Assembly: GCA_018389105.1 (NCBI GenBank)
Contig: JACATO010000094.1
Coordinates: 436,001 to 500,000, forward strand
Source of the DNA: Nautilus pompilius
Lineage: Eukaryota; Mollusca; Cephalopoda; Nautilida; Nautilidae
DNA length: 64,000 nt
Direction: 5' to 3'
The notes under the pieces are model-generated. The model made no database searches. It saw only the letters and a program-made list of their open reading frames with translations, and was not told where the DNA came from. Each line of letters begins with the position of its first letter. Position 1 is the stretch's first letter. The position numbers and the translations under genes are program-made. This document shows positions 62,438-64,000 of this stretch, one piece after another.

Positions 62438-62438
62438 T
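62402..62438 (+). repeat. (ATT)n microsatellite
   Basis: Twelve or so ATT units. Confidence 0.95.
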
Positions 62439-62724
62439 ACTTTTTTTTTCTCCTTCACCGAGTCCATGCCATGGGTCCTAAGGTGGATATCGGAGTTTAA
62501 TTGATAGAAATCTGTCTTCCTAAGAAGTATTTATATGACATTTTTCTGGAGCTTTCCAATGTCCATTTTACCAGAAATTTTGCTGATGTTCTTTGTTATC
62601 CTTTTCCTAACAAGCCAGAGTTTCTCTTCCTGTCACCGCATACGATGTCAATGTTTTCCTTTTCTACATTTCGGTAATTTAAACTTCGAGATCCTTGTAT
62701 TTCTCTAGAGCTGCTTTTCTCAGC

Positions 62725-62990
62725 CAGTGAGCCGTCCGCGTGTCTGAGCCAGTGAGCCGTGACGCTGACCAAAGGAGTGCCGCGTGTCTGAGCCAGTGAG
62801 CCGTGACGCTGACCAAGGAGTGCCGCGTGTCTGAGCCAGTGAACCGTGACGCTGACCAAAGGAGTGCCGCGTGTCTGAGCCAGTGAGCCGTGACGCTGAC
62901 CAAAGGAGTGCCGCGTGTCTGAGCCAGTGAACCGTGACGCTGACTTAGGAGTGCTGCTTTTCTGAGCCAGTGAGCCGTGACGCTGACGTG
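62725..62990 (+). repeat. 44-bp tandem minisatellite, about six copies
   Basis: The unit contains GTGTCTGAGCCAGTGAGCCG and TGACGCTGACCAAAGGAGTG; the last copies are more diverged and the first is partial. The 183-codon minus-strand open frame across it (62596-63147) reads repetitive HWLRHAALL / TGSDTRHS in alternating frames because 44 is not a multiple of 3; I do not regard it as a gene. Confidence 0.9.
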
Positions 62991-62999
62991 CCCGCGTGT

Positions 63000-63430
63000 T
63001 TCTACTTTTCATTAGTAAGATTCTTTCTCTAAAATAAGGAAAATATTTCAAATCTCTGGCAGTCCCGGTAATGATATTAACTGTTACTATGATTATTGTT
63101 ATTACTATTATTTGAATGAGATTTACGAAGAACGGAAGGGAAACCAATTTTTCATGACGTCACGCGTAAGTGGAAAAGGCCCCCAAAACGTTGGCACCGT
63201 TGTGAATATTGTACACAGTGGCGACGTCAGTCCGCTCTCCTGTTTTTACGCCGGTCAAAAAGCAGCCTCTTGGTACTGGACCTGGAAGTTCATTAAGTTA
63301 AAGCGCAATATCCTGACAGCCTCGTTCTCGTTATCTCGTTGAGCCGTTGACCCTAGTGCTATTTGTACAAATAGTATCGCCAGAAGATCGTTTTATCGTT
63401 TTCTCAATACCCATAACATGGATCGATTTA
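63000..63430. other. 5' flank, nothing recognised
   Basis: Mixed-composition sequence without gene motifs. Confidence 0.35.
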
Positions 63431-63469
63431 TGACAAACAGAAGGAAATCAGACTGAGTCGACTGATGCG

Positions 63470-64000
63470 GGTGAGGGTTCTCGAAATATGCGCATCAAAG
63501 TGGGAAACAGGAAATATCATGAAAGTTGCATTAAATATTGGATTTTCTTCAGCTGGTGACCATTCACATCCATCGCCTGAATGTGTTGCGTCGTGTGAGA
63601 CTTTCAAATGAAGCCATGGTACCGAATCGGCTAAACTTCCATCTCTAGTTGAGAAAGACGTGAATTATTATAAGCTCTTGCTAGAAGGTAACCTAAACAA
63701 ACAGACATCTTATGACCAAGAGGTTTCAGACAATGCACAGAAGACGAGTTATGTGGTGGCTCAGTTCGTCGCAAAAGCTAAGAAACCACCTTACTATCGC
63801 GGAATCCTTCATCCTTCCAACATGCAAAGAAACTGTTAAGAATATGTTACAAAATTATGATGCGGAAGAAATCAGTAAAGTTTCGCTCTCAGATGGCATT
63901 GTTAGTCGACGTATCGATGATATCAGATGATACTGAATCATCCCTAAAAGAGAGATTAAGAGCTGACAAAAGGTTTTCTATTCAAGTGGATGAATCAACT
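63470..64000 (+). pseudogene. ZBED-type hAT transposase relic, runs off the window
   Basis: Broken frames match ZBED-type hAT proteins in order: RKYHESCIKYW near 63509-63541 (the RKYxExYLxxGF start), a C-x2-C remnant around 63580-63600, KTSYVVAQFVAKAKKP near 63743-63790, then LTIAESFILPTCKETVKNML and AEEISKVSLSDGIVSRRIDD at 63802-63927, and IQVDEST at the window edge, where the first catalytic Asp would lie. Several frameshifts and stops separate these. Confidence 0.75.

Noticed and set aside
62596..63147. 183-codon minus-strand open frame
   Set aside because: Spans the 44-bp minisatellite; the repetitive peptide changes frame between units and has no family motif.

Overview
The window looks like animal nuclear DNA, probably from a mollusc and perhaps an octopus-like cephalopod. 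It is AT-rich, has long GT-AG introns, and is littered with tRNA-derived SINEs and decayed mariner/Tc1, pogo/Tigger and hAT DNA transposons. The species is an inference; no rRNA or species-specific marker gene is present.

One host gene spans almost the whole window. It is a large non-classical cadherin on the minus strand. I traced 27 coding exons by eye from the signal-peptide exon (ATG at 60447) to an exon ending at 1209. All junctions are GT-AG and all phases agree. After allowing for one extra base in exon 6, the exons total 3540 nt (1180 codons): a signal peptide, eleven cadherin (EC) repeats and the start of a twelfth. The transmembrane and cytoplasmic parts must lie beyond position 1. 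The product should be a cell-surface adhesion or polarity protein of the long FAT/Dachsous/CDH23 style, but I cannot assign an orthologue.

Layout, low to high: 1-1000 pogo/jerky-type transposase relic; 1209-9284 exons 27-22 with a SINE and a mariner copy (7.3-8.6 kb); 9.3-12.5 kb an intron with a GC-rich repeat, a possible transposon exon and a Tc1 relic; 12.6-16.6 kb an intron with a non-autonomous hAT inserted in an older repeat, SINEs and a near-perfect hairpin; 16.6-22.6 kb exons 20-17 with a Tc1 relic and a SINE; 23.5-24.8 kb a second pogo/jerky relic; 26-37.5 kb exons 16-10 with a tandem duplication, a Tc1 copy and a SINE; 38.17-42.09 kb a complete-ended 3.9-kb hAT with a dead transposase; 42.7-47.9 kb exons 9-5 with a (TG)n tract and a Tigger-type MITE; 48.35-49.62 kb a second copy of the Tc1 family; 50.54-52.29 kb a terminal-inverted-repeat element carrying a dead copy of a transposase-like protein of uncertain superfamily; 52.5-60.4 kb exons 4-1 with a Tc1 relic, a G-rich tract and microsatellites; 60.5-64 kb the GC-richer 5' flank with a 44-bp minisatellite and, at the edge, a ZBED-type hAT relic.

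Every transposase reading frame found is broken, so the cadherin is the only candidate functional gene. Even that gene carries an apparent one-base insertion in exon 6, which would truncate the protein unless it is a sequencing error or the exon is skipped.
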